DNA of 53,171 nt, from NCBI GenBank assembly GCA_001970955.1, contig MPUH01000455.1, positions 1 to 53,171 on the forward strand. The letters are read 5' to 3'. Below, in pieces: positions 1 to 13,018 of this stretch. The position numbers and the translations under genes were made by a program. This DNA comes from Stentor coeruleus (lineage: Eukaryota > Ciliophora > Heterotrichea > Heterotrichida > Stentoridae). The first letter of the stretch is position 1. Every line of letters begins with the position of its first letter. The notes under the pieces were generated by a model. It was not told the DNA's origin, did not search any database, and was given only the letters and a program-made list of their open reading frames with translations.

Positions 1-10
1 CACCCTAACA
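1..10. repeat. left telomere (C-strand, CACCCTAA unit)
   Basis: The first ten bases, CACCCTAACA, are one and a quarter units of the 8-nt repeat that ends the window on the other strand. Only a stub is present, so the read or assembly probably stops early in the telomere. The next base already aligns with the duplicated segment at 7128, so no private subtelomeric sequence separates the telomere from the gene copy. Confidence 0.85.
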
Positions 11-57
11 GATAATTTATATAATCTAATTATCACTTAGCTTATCACTATAATTTC

Positions 58-3000
58 CTACTTATTTTCTTTATCTACCTCAATCATATCCTCATCCTTC
101 ACATCTAAAAATGATACAAAAGGGTTATTCTTCAAGTCTAAATCATCAGAAAGCCAACTATTAAAAGCTTTATGTTCTTCAACCATTAAACTATTTAAAT
201 GCTGATCTTCATTCCTCAAAAAATTAATTTCACTTGAATTAGCTTTAATTTCCCTACTAGAACTGACTTGATCAATCCACATAATAGAACTTAAATTCCT
301 TGGTGTAAGTTGATTATCATAACTACTTTTAATTATATTTCCCCCTAATCCTTGTTTAATCATAGAAATATTTTCAACAAGGTTATTCTCATTTCTATTT
401 TTTTTCTGTGTATTTTCTTCCGAATGAACTTTTCCGAATCTTTTCGCACATTTTTTATAAATCGTAATACAAACTTGAATAACACTCACAAATAATGTTA
501 TAAAAACAGCTGCACAAACAATAGTTAAACATAAAACAGCCAAGAGTGGTGATGAAATTACTTGAGGAAAAAATGATAAGGTAATGATTATGTAGAAAGT
601 CAAAATACATAATTCTATGAGTATTGTATATATTTGTATGCCAATATGTATATAGCATTTTGTAGAAAATAAATATACTATGATCTAAGTTGATATTACG
701 GCTAGATTGGCTACTAGGGATATAGAAAATTGTAAGAACATAACACGAATATATAAAGCTGTGATACATATAATAAGTCTTCTGATATAGAAAAGCAAAT
801 AATAAATGTTGTTTTTTGTATAGTCAGATCTGAATTCTTCAAAAAATTCTCCGAATTTTTTCATAAAGTTTTCCTTGTTATCTGGTTCGATTAAAGCTCT
901 TTTCCGTATTAATAATATTATTGTCACAAGCATAGAGATTTGTATGATAAACATAAAAAAAGAAAATATAAAATCAATAATCCCAAAAGTTGTATCGAAA
1001 ATATGATAAGTTATCCCGAGTAGGCTGTTAAAAGTTATTTCCATGCATGTTTGTATCCAATACCTTATATAAATTTTATATTTGAATTTATCAAGTACAG
1101 CTTTGGCTATTTTTTTCACTAATGCTTGAGGTATAAAGCTAATAAAATAAATCAGTAAATTTAGTATCATTAATAATATAAATAACTGTATATAAAAATC
1201 TGAATTTACCAATATAAAACTTGATTTATACCCAAAGTTTATTTGCTGATTTTCTAAGTTGTTTGTTTTATCTTTGGAATATATGTAAGATGTGATTGAT
1301 GGGGCGTTAGAATTTACTCTAAGGGTGTTAAGAAAAACAACAACTGCAGGTTCTAAGTCAACTTCAAATAAAATAACATAAGAAAATAATTCGGCACTGT
1401 TAAGGAATGTGTAAAAGCAGTTAGGGTCAATTGTTATAAGTGAAGTTCCAAAAAGAAACCCTACTACAGAATAAAAACCTATTTTTGTGTATTTTTTTAC
1501 TGTTTCTACTGCAAAAATAGCTTGTTTAAAATGATACACAAAAAGCAAAATCTCTATAGAATTCATCGGAAGCAAGGAATTAGTAGAAGATACTAAATCA
1601 ACAAGAAAACTAATTCTTAATTTTGACCCTTCTTCAACATCTTTTATAAACTCAACTTCTATTTTGTATATTTTCTCATCATCTACACTTAAAGTGTAAT
1701 TCATAGGTTTATTATTCAAAGTTACATCAATAACTTCTTTACTCAATGAGTTTTGTAATTTTTCAGTAAAATGCAAATACACAATATTATTATAATCAGC
1801 AGTCATCATTGCAGAAAAAGTATTTCTAGTACATGTATTTATACCATCATATCCTTGATCACACATACATCGTCCATTATTATCTATTGAACTGTTATTC
1901 TTGCAACTTATACATTGGGTTTTGCTTATACAATCAACACAAAGTCCTTCACAACTTTGGCATTTTAGAGTTTGGTTATCAAAAAACTCGAGTTGTGTGC
2001 AAGGGATACATTTGTGGTCTTGGAATTCATATGTATTTTCGCATTGTGTGCATGAGTTTTTCTTGTAATTTGCGCAGTTTAAACAATTGGGGTCGAAGCA
2101 TAAACTACAATTATTAGGATTTCTACAGCCTACACTTGAGCAAAAATCTTGGCATGGACTGCATTCCATTGTGATAATAGAGTAATAAGTCGTTATGTTG
2201 CAGTTAGGAATGCAGATACCTGTTATTGGGCAGACAAGACAATTATCGCAATCTACAATTTCAACCATATCATCCAAAGATTGAGGCTTGACATAAATCT
2301 CTATGCTATACAAAAACCCATCAAAATACTCCAGACCTTTGTTTTTCCCTACAAACACCATAGTATAATCATCAATAAAAGCATCCGATGCAATAAAATG
2401 CATAGGTTCCTGTAATTTATTTATAGCGATAGAAACATAGCTTCCATTTTCATAACTCACAGTAACATACAAATGATTCCAATTTCCAAACATCAAAGAA
2501 TTCCCTGAATAAACATCAAAACGTTCACCAATTCTTATCACCACTTTAATCTTAAGATTTTCAATCTTAACACCAACAAGTTCATTCATATTTTCACTAT
2601 ATTTCGACAACAAATATCCTGAATTTTTAAAAGGATTGATCCAAAAAACCATATAAAACCTTAAACCGAATACAATCTGTTCATAATAAGGGTTAGGAAA
2701 AGATATAAAAGACCCATTTCCTGTAAAATAAAGTCCTCTAAGATAAGCTGGTATAGGATCTGAGTTTTCTAAATTAGGGTAAAATTCTGCAGTTTCTCCA
2801 GTCATTGCTGATAAAAAGTTCACTTGATCATAATAAATACCTGAGATAATTAAAAAAGTATATTTAATAGCTCGGCCATCATCATGCGTTACTAAACATT
2901 GATTATCAAGTTCATAGTATCCTATAGGGCATTTGTCAACACACAAATGCTCGAGATACTTTTTTCTACACTTTTCACAAGCTCCAGAAGATTCATTGTA

Positions 3001-5880
3001 ATAATAACCTTCAAGACAAACACATTCGAGATTATTGTAGTATGAATTTGATGGACACTTAATACACAATTCATTAAAATTACTGCATTTAAAACAATTG
3101 CTTTCTTTGCATAGATTGCAGTCATCTATTCTTCGACATCCATGGACACATGCTGATTCACATGGTAAACAAACTGACCCTTCTAAGTAATAATCAATAT
3201 CACAATCCCAAAGACAATTAACTTCTTCTGAGTTCTCACAAACTGTAATACTAAGTCCACTAACATCAACAACGCTGTTATAAATTTTTAAATTCCAGAT
3301 AAAGCCTTTAAAAGATTCTAAAGGGTTACCAAGCACTAAAGATGAAAAGGAATCTCTAAAAGCATAAGGTGTTGGATGAGTAACCGTTTCAACAGTCCAA
3401 GGAGGGTTGATAAAGGAATAAGTATAAATCCCATCAATATCCGAAGACCCTTGCAAAGCTAAAATATTCCAAACATTTAAAGGTATTGGGCTAAAGCTTT
3501 CATCAATTTCTGGTGATATTACAAGCCTTGCAGCATATTCTTCTGAACTAAAACTTAATTGATCTTTAGTCATTATAATCCCATGTTCAAGTACTTTTAT
3601 AAACAAATCTATTGTATAATTATATGATATTGAAAAAGGACTACTTGTCATATAAGAACTTTCATTAAAATAATAACCTCTATTTAAAGCAGGTGTAGGG
3701 TCATTACTATCAAAATCTGGATACTCATTATCTTCAGAACCCATTTTAAAAACTACACTACTAACCCCATCAGTTTGTACATTTCCAATAGCATCAAATA
3801 CAGTATTAATAACAGGACTATTATTAGTTATACATGTATGCACTATAAGAACTGCCCCAATAGGGCATTGATCTGCACATACACTTCCAACAAGATACCT
3901 TGAATCCTCACAAGCTAAACATCTATAATAATCAGGTCCATAGCAATCAAAGCATTCAGAATTACAACATCTATCAGTTGTTGTATAGTAAAAGTCTGGA
4001 AGGCATGGAGTATAAGTTATTCTATCACAAAGGATATCATAATTTGAACAAAAATCACAAGCTGGATATAAGCATTGTCTGCATGTGCCCCATGTTGCAC
4101 ATCCAAGAGTACATTCAATTTGGCAGCTCATGAATTTTTGTTCGTAGTCGTTGTAGTATTGATCTAGTAAACATTCCCATAAGTAAGACAAGTCATTTAT
4201 TTCATTGATAACACCAGTGAAATCATAAATCGCTGTTTGCCACAGGGTTAGAGAATAAATGAAACCTTTCAAAAAAAGCCCAATTCTAATTGTATTTGGA
4301 TCATCGTAATAAAAATAACCAGATATTGAGTTAGCAGTAGACGCAAACCCATTAGCTATTGGGGTTATTGTTGTTATATCCCCAGTAACATCAACAGCAA
4401 TTGCAGAATAAACCCATTGCTGAGGTAAGTTAACTATTTTACTAGAAGTAACTATAATACACATATTTGGGGATCTGAGGGTTATTTCCATGTGTGTATC
4501 AGCAAAGGATATAAAATATTTACCATACCATACATTGTAACTGTTTAGTGCTAAAACCCAGACTAAAATAGTGAATTTGTAGTTTAGACTGATTAAATTT
4601 GAGCTTCTTAATATATTGTTCACATCAAAGTAAAGTCCGCGTTTTTTAACTGGATAAGGATCATCGTAATCTGAATTGTTAAAGGGACCATAAGTGCTTG
4701 AATCTGTTCCACTTTTGAAAACACTGAAATATTGAGAAAAATCATCAAAACGAATGTTTATTACGGGGCTTAATAGGTTTAATGGATCATATGGATCTGG
4801 AGTATTTTGACATAAACCATCAATGAGCTCAAATCCTGGCTGACAAACTGAGCATAAAAGCCCACTTGAACTTGTTAAACAATTATATCCAACATCACAA
4901 TAAGGAGGTGTGTTACTATTGCTACATGAAAGACAATCTGAAAATCCATAACCATCACAGTTAGCACAATTTTGTGAAAAGCAAACCTGACAATTATTTG
5001 AAGAAATGCATGAAGGCCAAGTACTACAAGAAGTATCACAATCATTACAAGTTGATGTTTCATAATCTAAGTATTGATTATAAGTACACGGATTGTAAGG
5101 AATAGCTGAATAATAATCTGTATACCCATTATGATATTCTAGATCATGAAAAAAACCATTAAAGGATGTTCCTGATGTAGATCCTCCAATATAGAAATAA
5201 ACTGAAGTGGATTCACAACGAAATTCTTTATAATCAATTGTATATTGAGCATCGCTTAAAAATATTTCAATATAATTTAACGATTGATATATTTTAAATG
5301 AGTGTTCTTCCCAATAATTAATAGAATTGCTTGCATCGAAATAGTAAGTAAAAATGTTTTGCTGTTGGTTACTTTCTGTGAGTAATATTTCTAATGTTAA
5401 AATTCCATTTTCTAAATAAATTTTAACATAAGTTGTAGTGGAGTCTTTAATTTCAACTATAGTCCCATCTGAAATCATTTTGATGATTGTACAAATACTA
5501 AAGCTTGGACTAGGAACGAAAGAATTAATAGAAACAAGTCTGCTTGTATGCTCAAAATAAAATCCTCTATCGAATGTAGGTATTGGGCTCAATTTATTTG
5601 GGTCATCAAAATTCAATCCTTCGGGATGCATGAAATAAGTAGTTTCAAATGTATTCCACTTCGTTATGCTTATGAAGGCTTCTTTAAAAATTATACTACT
5701 TGATTGTTCCTCACATGTATATGAGCTCAAATTCTCACTATATCCACTTGGGCATATTGATAAGCAAGAAGCAGAATTATAAAGGAATCCTTGAGTGCAG
5801 TAACTGCAATATGAATCTGAGCAATACAGATTGGCATAAGCAATTAAATGAAGGCACGACAAAAGTATAAGCTTAAGCAT
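58..5880 (-). CDS. giant Cys-rich/LamG multi-pass membrane protein, copy A
   Basis: Two exons (5880-700 and 684-58) separated by a 15-nt intron give about 1,935 aa. Residues 1-16 look like a signal peptide. The extracellular part, about residues 17-1440, alternates Cys-rich furin/EGF-like segments (around 18-57, 264-368, 563-690, 878-1010, 1189-1370) with four LamG/concanavalin-like modules. Each module has a DPxPxxxRGxYF-type signature, near residues 100, 410, 730 and 1045. Many N-glycosylation sequons are present. A beta-rich linker leads into a region with roughly eight hydrophobic membrane segments (about 1460-1800) and a polar tail of about 130 residues. The layout recalls ciliate Cys-rich proteins with a TRP-like channel-type C-terminus; channel, receptor or adhesion function is inference. 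The stop lies 47 nt from the telomere, so the 3' UTR must be tiny. A highly similar paralogue lies at 7175-13018. Confidence 0.85.
685..699 (-). other. 15-nt intron in copy A
   Basis: Read on the minus strand the sequence is GTAATATCAACTTAG. It lies between an Ala codon (GCC) and an Ile codon (ATC). In phase 0 the acceptor TAG is an in-frame stop. Removing it joins two hydrophobic frames, and the paralogue has an intron at the same site differing by one base. Confidence 0.93.
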
Positions 5881-6523
5881 TTATTATAAGTTTTAAAGAG
5901 TTTGAGCCATAATATGAATTTTTAAAATGAATCCTAAGTATAACAAAACAAAATATAAAATTTTGATTCAAGCAACTATTCCAAGGTGACGTTTTTATGA
6001 AAAAGGATTATATAAATGGCACTTTTATTGTAAAAAAAATTAAATTAAATATTACATTATCGTCAAGCCAAAATATTCATCAATCAAAATACTCTAAAAG
6101 CATAACCTAAAATGATTTTGATGATTTTTAAATTTAATCATACAGACATAATCCTTCCTCTTTTTATTGTTTAAGACAAGTCTGGAATTCTAATAAAATT
6201 AGAGCTCTTGAAAAGAAAACTAAAAATATGCGCGTACTGTTTTATACGCTCATACTTTATATATTATTTAATTATAATCAATCAAAAAATTCAATTTTAA
6301 TCTGATTCTAATTTTTTTTAATATCAAAATGCCAAAGACAGAAATACTTCAAATTATTTTGATTGAAAATCAGATAACTTAACTAAATACTTAAAATGCA
6401 TTCCTATATGTATTGATATTAAACTATCATACATCAATTTCGTTTTTTTAATGTTTTTATATCTATTAAGCTCTTAAAACAAAGTTTGTCATGTAAAGTG
6501 ATAGTGTTTTAAATTTGCATAAA
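5881..6523. other. duplicated 5' flank of copy A
   Basis: No gene is seen. This noncoding stretch aligns with 13019-13671, with scattered substitutions and small indels. The conserved part includes the block around 5980-6020 (CCAAGGTGACGTTTTTATGA). It lies between the start of the minus-strand receptor and a broken plus-strand gene, so it corresponds to the divergent promoter spacer of the intact locus. Confidence 0.75.
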
Positions 6524-6753
6524 ATAATTTTTCCTCACGCAGAAGAGACCAAATATTACAAGCTAATATCCAAAGTGTCTAGCAAAAAATATACAAAGCT
6601 CCAGTACAGTTGTATGTGAAAGTTACGATTTGGCGTGAAAACAAAAGGTATAGGCAAAAGTCAATTCCACAATTAATCAGAAGGGTCTTTTAGAGTTGGA
6701 AATGATAACACTCTCGCTTATCGCCCAACAAAAAAGTGTACCCAATTCAGCCT
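6524..6753 (+). pseudogene. broken partial copy of the 13672-14274 gene
   Basis: The stretch aligns with 13672-13910. The start codon is lost: ATGGAT has become ATAATT-like with a one-base deletion. A Gln codon has become a stop (CCAGCAA to CTAGCAA), several bases are missing near 6640, and one A is lost from the run before GTGTACCC. Homology ends abruptly after ATTCAGCCT, which marks a duplication breakpoint. This reads as the right edge of the segmental duplication, decayed because it carried only part of the gene. Confidence 0.85.
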
Positions 6754-7127
6754 GAATAATAGCATTTTATCTTCAGTTCCTAAGATAGGGATAAGAGGAA
6801 GGCTTTGATATAAAGATTTTTTAGAAGGAGTAAATCTTGAAGGGGATTGTGAATTGTTGATACAGTGTAGTATGACTTGATATTTTGTAAATTACCAGCC
6901 TTTTTAAGTAGGATGATTTTATTTTTATCTAAAACTTATAGATAGGTGTCATTGAGAAAAACAGTGCTAGAGTGTTAAATTTATGTAAAATTAAGTTGAT
7001 AAGATTGGAGTATTTGCTTATAATTAAGTTTGCTTTTAAGATAAACTATAGGAGGAAAGTAATGAAGAAAAGTGTTTATAGGGTTAGTGCTAGAAAAGTG
7101 AAAGATCTTCAGTTCTTATACTTTTTA
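6754..7127. other. unassigned sequence at the duplication junction
   Basis: This 374-nt stretch has no counterpart at the end of the other copy. It sits between the broken gene fragment and the left edge of copy B. It is rich in G relative to C on the plus strand, unlike other stretches lying directly left of a gene here. A short open frame (6972-7157) lacks an ATG at its start and has no recognisable domain. It may be junction filler or the remnant of another locus. Confidence 0.6.
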
Positions 7128-7174
7128 GATAATTCATATAATCTAATTATCACTTAGCTTATCATTATAATTTC

Positions 7175-10100
7175 CTACTTATTTGCTTTATCTGCCTTAA
7201 TCATACCTTCATCCTTCATATCTAAAAATGATCCAAAAGAGTTATTCTTCCCCTTATTCTTCAAGTCAGAATCATCAGAAAACCAACTATTAAAAGCTTT
7301 ATGCTCATCAACTATTAAGCTACTTAGATGCTTATCTTCATTCCTCCAAGAATTAATTTCACTTGAATTAATTTTAATTTCCCTACCAGAACTAACTTGA
7401 TCAAACCACATAATAGAACTTAAATTCCTTGGTGTAAGTTGATTACTTTTAACTATATTTTCCCCTAATCCTTGTTTAATCATAGAAATATTTTCAACAA
7501 GGTTATTCCCATTTCTATTTTTTTTCTGTGCATTTTCTTCCGAATGAACTTTTCCGAATCTTTTCGCACATTTTTTATAAATCGCAATGCAAACTTGAAT
7601 AACACTCACAAACAATGTTATAAAAATAGCTGCACAAACAATAGTTAAACATAAAACAGCCAAGAGTGGTGATGAAATTACTTGAGAAAAAAATGATAAG
7701 GTAATGATTGTGTAGAAAGTAAAAATGCATAATTCTATGAGTATTGTATATATTTGTATGCCAATATGTATATAACATTTTGTAGAAAATAAGTGTACTA
7801 AAATCTAAATTGATATTACGGCTAAATTGACTACTAGGGATATAGAAAATTGTAAGAACATAATACGAATATATAAAGCTGTGATACATATAATAAGTCT
7901 TCTGATATAGAAAAGTAAATAATAAATGTTGTTTTTTGTATAGTCAGATCTGAATTCTTCAAAAAATTCTCCGAATTTTTTCATAAAGTTTTCCTTGTTA
8001 TTTGGTTCAATTAAAGCTCTTTTCCGTATTAGTAATACTATTGTCACAAGCATAGAGATTTGTATGATAATCATAAAAAAAGACAATATAAAATCAATAA
8101 TCCCAAAAGTTGTATCGAAAATATGATAAGTTGTCCCGAGTAGGCTGTTAAAAGTTATTTCCATACATGTTTGTATCCAATATCTTATATAAATTTTATA
8201 TTTGAATTTATCAAGCACAGCTTTGGCTAGTCTTTTTACTAATGCTTGAGGTATAAAACTGATAAAATAAATCAATACATTTAGAATCATTAAAAATGCA
8301 AATAATTGCATATAAAAATCTGAGTTTACCAATATAAGACTTGTTTTATACCCAAAATTTTTAAACTGATTTTCTAAGTTGTTTGTTTTATCTTTGGAAT
8401 ATATGTAAGATGTGATTGATGGGGCGTTAGAATTTACTCTAAGGCTGTTGAGGAAAACAACAACTGCAGGCTCTAAATCAACATCAAATAAAATAACATA
8501 AGAAAATAATTCGGCACTGTTAAGGAATGTGTAAAAGCAGTTAGGGTCTATTGTTATAATTGAAGTTCCAAAAAGAAACCCTAATACAGAATAAAAACCT
8601 ATTTTTGTGTATTTTTTTACTGTTTCTACTGCGATAATAGCTTGTTTAAAATGATACACAAAAAGCAAAATCTCTATAGAATTCATTGGAAGCAAGGAAT
8701 TAGTAGAAGACACCAAATCAGCAAGAAAACTAACTTTTAATTTTGACCCTTCTTCAACATCTTTAATAAACTCAACTTCTATTTTGTATATTTTCTCTTC
8801 ATCTGCACTTAAAGTATAATTTATAGGTTTATTATTCAAAGTTACATCAATATTTTCTTTACTCAATGAGTTTTGTAGTTTTTCAGTAAAATGCAAATAC
8901 ACAATATTATTATAATCAACAGTCATCATTGCAGAAAAAGTATTTCTAGTACATGTGTTTATACCATCATATCCTTGATCACAAATACATTGTTTATTAT
9001 TATTTATTGAACTGTTATTCTTGCAACTTATGCATTGAGTTTTGCTTATACAATCAACACAAAGTCCTTCACAACTTTGGCATTTTTGAGTTTGGTTATC
9101 AAAAAACTCGAGTTGCGCACAGGGGATACATTTGTGGTCTTGGAATACATACGAGTTTTCACATTTCATACATGAATTTTTATTGTAATTTGTGCAGTTT
9201 AAACAATTGGGGTCGAAGCATAAACTACAGTTATTAGGATTTCTACAGCCTATGCTTGAGCAAAAATCTTGGCATGGGTCGCATTCCATTGTGATAATGG
9301 AGTAATAAGTTGTTATGTTGCAGTTAGGAATACAGATACCTGTTATTGGGCAGACAAGACAATTATCGCAATCTACAATTTCAACCATATCATCCAAAGA
9401 TTGAGGCATAACATAAGTCTCTATGCTATATAAAAACCCATTAAAATACTCCAATCCTATACTTTTCCCTACAAACACCATAGTATAATCATCAATAAAA
9501 GCATCGGATGCAATAAAATGCATAGGTTCCTGTAATTTATTTATAGCAACAGAAACATAACTTCCATTTTCATAACTCACAGTAACATACAAATGATTCC
9601 AATTTCCAAACATCAAAGAATTCCCTGAATAAACATCAAAACTTTCATCACCAATGCTTATCACCACTTTAATCTTAAGATTTTCAATCTTAACACCAAC
9701 AAGTTCATTCATATTTTCATTATATTTCGACAACAAATATCCTGAATTTTTAAAAGGATTGATCCAAAAAACCATATAAAACCTTAAACCAAATACAATC
9801 TGTTCATAATAAGGGTTAGGAAAAGATATAAAAGATCCATTTCCTGTAAAATATAGTCCTCTAAGATAAGCTGGTATAGGGTCTGAGTTTTCTAAATTAG
9901 GGTAAAAAAATTCTGCAGTTTCTCCAGTCATTGCTGATAAAAAGTTCACTTGATCATAATAAATACCTGAGATAATTAAAAAAGTATATTTAATAGCTCG
10001 ACCATCATCATACGCTACTAAACATTGATTATCAAGTTCATAGTATCCTATAGGGCATTTATCAACACATAAATGCTCAAGATGCTTTTTTTCACACCTT

Positions 10101-13018
10101 TCGCAAGCTCCAGAAGATTCATTGTAATCATAACCTTCAAGACAAAAACATTCGAAATTATTGTAGTATGAATGCGATGGACACTTTACACACTCATCAT
10201 TAAAATTACTACATTTAAGACAATTGCTTTCTTTGCATAGATTGCAGTCATCTATTCTTCGACATCCATGGACACATGCTGATTCACATGGTAAGCAAAC
10301 TGACCCTTCTAAGTAATAATCAATACCACAATCCCAAAGACAATTAACTTCTTCTGAGTTCTCACAGACTGTAATACTAAGTCCACTAACATCAACAACA
10401 CTGTTATAAATTTTTAAATTCCAAATAAAGCCTTTAAAAGATCCTAAAGGCTTGCCAAGCACTAAGGATGAAAATGAATCTCTAAACGCATAAGATGTTG
10501 GATGAATAACCGTTTCAGGAGTCCCAGGAGGCTTTATAAAGGAATAAGTATAAATCCCATCAATATCAGAAGACCCTTGTAAAGCTAAAACATTCCAAAC
10601 ATTTAAAGGTATTGGGCTAAAGCTTTCATCAATTTCTGGTGATATTATAAACCTCGCGGCATTTTCTTCTGAACTAAAACTTAATTGATCTTTAGTCATT
10701 ATAGTCCCATGTTCAAGTACTTTAATAAACAAATCTATTGTATAATTATATGATATTGAAAAAGGACTACTTGTCATATAAGAGCTTTCATTAAAATAAT
10801 AACCTCTATTTAAAGCAGGTGTAGGGTCATTACTATCAAAATCGGGATACTCATTATCTTCAGAACCCATTTTAAAAACTACACTACTAACCCCATCAGC
10901 TTGTACACTTCCAATAGCATCAAATACAGTATTAATAACAGGACTATTATTAGTTATACATGTATACCCTATGACAACTGCCCCAACAGGACATTGATCT
11001 GCACATACACTTCCGACAAGATACCTTGAATTCTCACAAGCTAAACATCTATAATAATCAGGTCCATAACAATCAGAACATTCAGAATGACAACATTTAT
11101 CAGTTATTGTATAGTGATAATTTATAAGACATGGAGTATAAGTTATTCTATCACAAGGGATATCGTAATTTGAACAAAAATCACAAGCTGGATATAAACA
11201 TTGTCTACATGTACCCCATGTTGCACATCCAAGAGTGCATTCAATTTCGCAACTCATGAATTTTTGTTCGTAGTCGTTGTAGTATTGATCTAGTAAACAT
11301 TGCCATAAGTAAGCCAAGTCATTTATATCATTGATAACACCAGTGAAATCATAAATTGCTGTTTGCCATAGGGTTAGGGAATAAATGAAACCTATCAAAT
11401 TATTTGTCATATCCGCACTAACTCCAATTAGAACAGTATTCGGATCATCATAAAACAAATAACCAGTTAGTGAAGTATCAGCATACATAGACCCATCAGC
11501 TATTGGGGTTATTGTTGTTATATCCCCAGTAACATCAACAACAATTGCAGAATAAACCCATTCAGAAACATAGTGAACATATTCACTAGAAATAACTTTT
11601 TTATACATACTTGGGGATCTGAGGCCTATTTCCATATGTGTTTCAGCAAAGGATGCAAAATGTGTGCCTGTCCATAAATTTCCATCGTTTGTTGCTAAAA
11701 CCCAGAATAAAATGGTGAATTTGTAGTTTAGACTGATTAAAATCGAGCTTTTTAAGTATGTGTCGAAATTTAAGTAAAGTCCACGTTGTTTAACTGGATA
11801 AGGATCGTCGAGTTCTGTATTGTTAAAGGGACCATAAGTGCTTGAAATTGTTCCACTTTGGAAAATACTGTAATATTGAGAAAATTCGTCAAAACGTATG
11901 TTTATTATGGGGCTTAGTAGGTTTAATGGGTCATATGGGTTTGGAGTATTTAGACATAAGCCATCAATGAGCTCAAATCCTGACTGGCAAACTGAACATA
12001 AAAGCCCACTTGAACTTGTTAAGCAATTATATCCAATATCACAATAAGGAGATGTGTTACTATTGCTACATGAAAGACAATCTGAAAATCCATAACCTTC
12101 ACAGTTGGCACAATATTGTGAAAAGCAAACTTGGCAATTATTTGAAGAAATGCATGAAGGCCAAGTACTACAAGAACTATCACAATCATTACAAGTTGAT
12201 GTTTCAGAATTATAGTACTGATTATAATTGCACTCTATTAAAAGATCATTAATTGGATAGTTAAAATCAGAATTATGGTATTCTAGATCATATAAAAAAC
12301 CATTGAAGGATGTTCCTGATGTAGATCCTCCAATATAGAAATAAACTGAAGTTGATTCACATCGAAATTCTTGATAATTTATTGTAAACTCATCATCGCT
12401 TATTTTTATTGTAATATAATCTAACTGTTGATATATTTCAAAAGTGTGCTTATCCCAATAATCACCTGAAAAGATTTGATTGTAAGTAAAAATGCTTTGT
12501 TGTCCATTTTCATCTGTGAATAGTATTTGAAATGTTAAAATTCCATTATTTAAATAAGCCTTAGCATAAGTTTTAGTGGAGTCTTTAATTTCAACTATAG
12601 TCCCATCTGAAATGATTTTGACGACTAAACCAATTCTGAAGTCAGGACCAGGAACGAAAGAATTTATTGAAACAAGTCTGCTTGTCTGTTCAAAATAAAA
12701 CCCTCTATCGAATGTAGGTATTGGGCTCAATTTATTTGGGTCATCAAAAGTCAATCCTTCGGGATGCATGAAATAAGTAGTTTCAAATGTATTCCACTTC
12801 GTTGTGCTTGGGAAACTTTCTTTAAAAACTGTAGTATCATCTTGTTCCTCACATGAATATAAGCTCAAATCCTCGTCATATCCATTTGGGCACATTGGTA
12901 AGCAAGAAACATAATTGTAAAGGAATCCTTGAGTGCAGTAACTGCAATATGAATCTGAGCAATACAGATTGGCATAAACAGCTAAATAAAGGCACGATAA
13001 AAGTATAAACTTAAACAT
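7175..13018 (-). CDS. giant Cys-rich/LamG multi-pass membrane protein, copy B
   Basis: Two exons (13018-7820 and 7804-7175) give about 1,942 aa, closely similar to the copy at 58-5880 along the whole length. The signal peptide, five Cys-rich segments, four LamG-like modules with the DPxPxxxRGxYF-type signature, membrane region and cytosolic tail are all kept. Differences concentrate in the first and second LamG modules, for example an insertion near the TNNLIGF segment, and in the cytosolic tail, where a few residues are lost and an acidic/lysine stretch is gained. The open frame is intact, so both copies are probably functional. The ligand-binding modules appear to change faster than the membrane core. 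Function is unknown; a surface receptor, adhesin or TRP-like channel is possible. Confidence 0.85.
7805..7819 (-). other. 15-nt intron in copy B
   Basis: The minus-strand sequence is GTAATATCAATTTAG, at the same codon boundary as in copy A and differing at one base. It is phase 0, with the acceptor TAG as an in-frame stop. Confidence 0.93.

Noticed and set aside
1833-5063. Open frames of 60-95 codons antisense or in shifted frames inside the giant receptor genes
   Set aside because: They lie opposite Cys-rich coding sequence, recur in both copies only because the sense sequence is conserved, and show no domain of their own.
6864-6873. AGTGTAGTAT, a match to the branch-site recognition part of U2 snRNA
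   Set aside because: Neither the conserved 5' stem nor the flanking U2 sequence is present, so this 10-mer is taken as chance.
6972-7157. Open frame of 61 codons at the duplication junction
   Set aside because: It starts with GTG rather than ATG, overlaps the 3' flank of copy B and has no recognisable domain.
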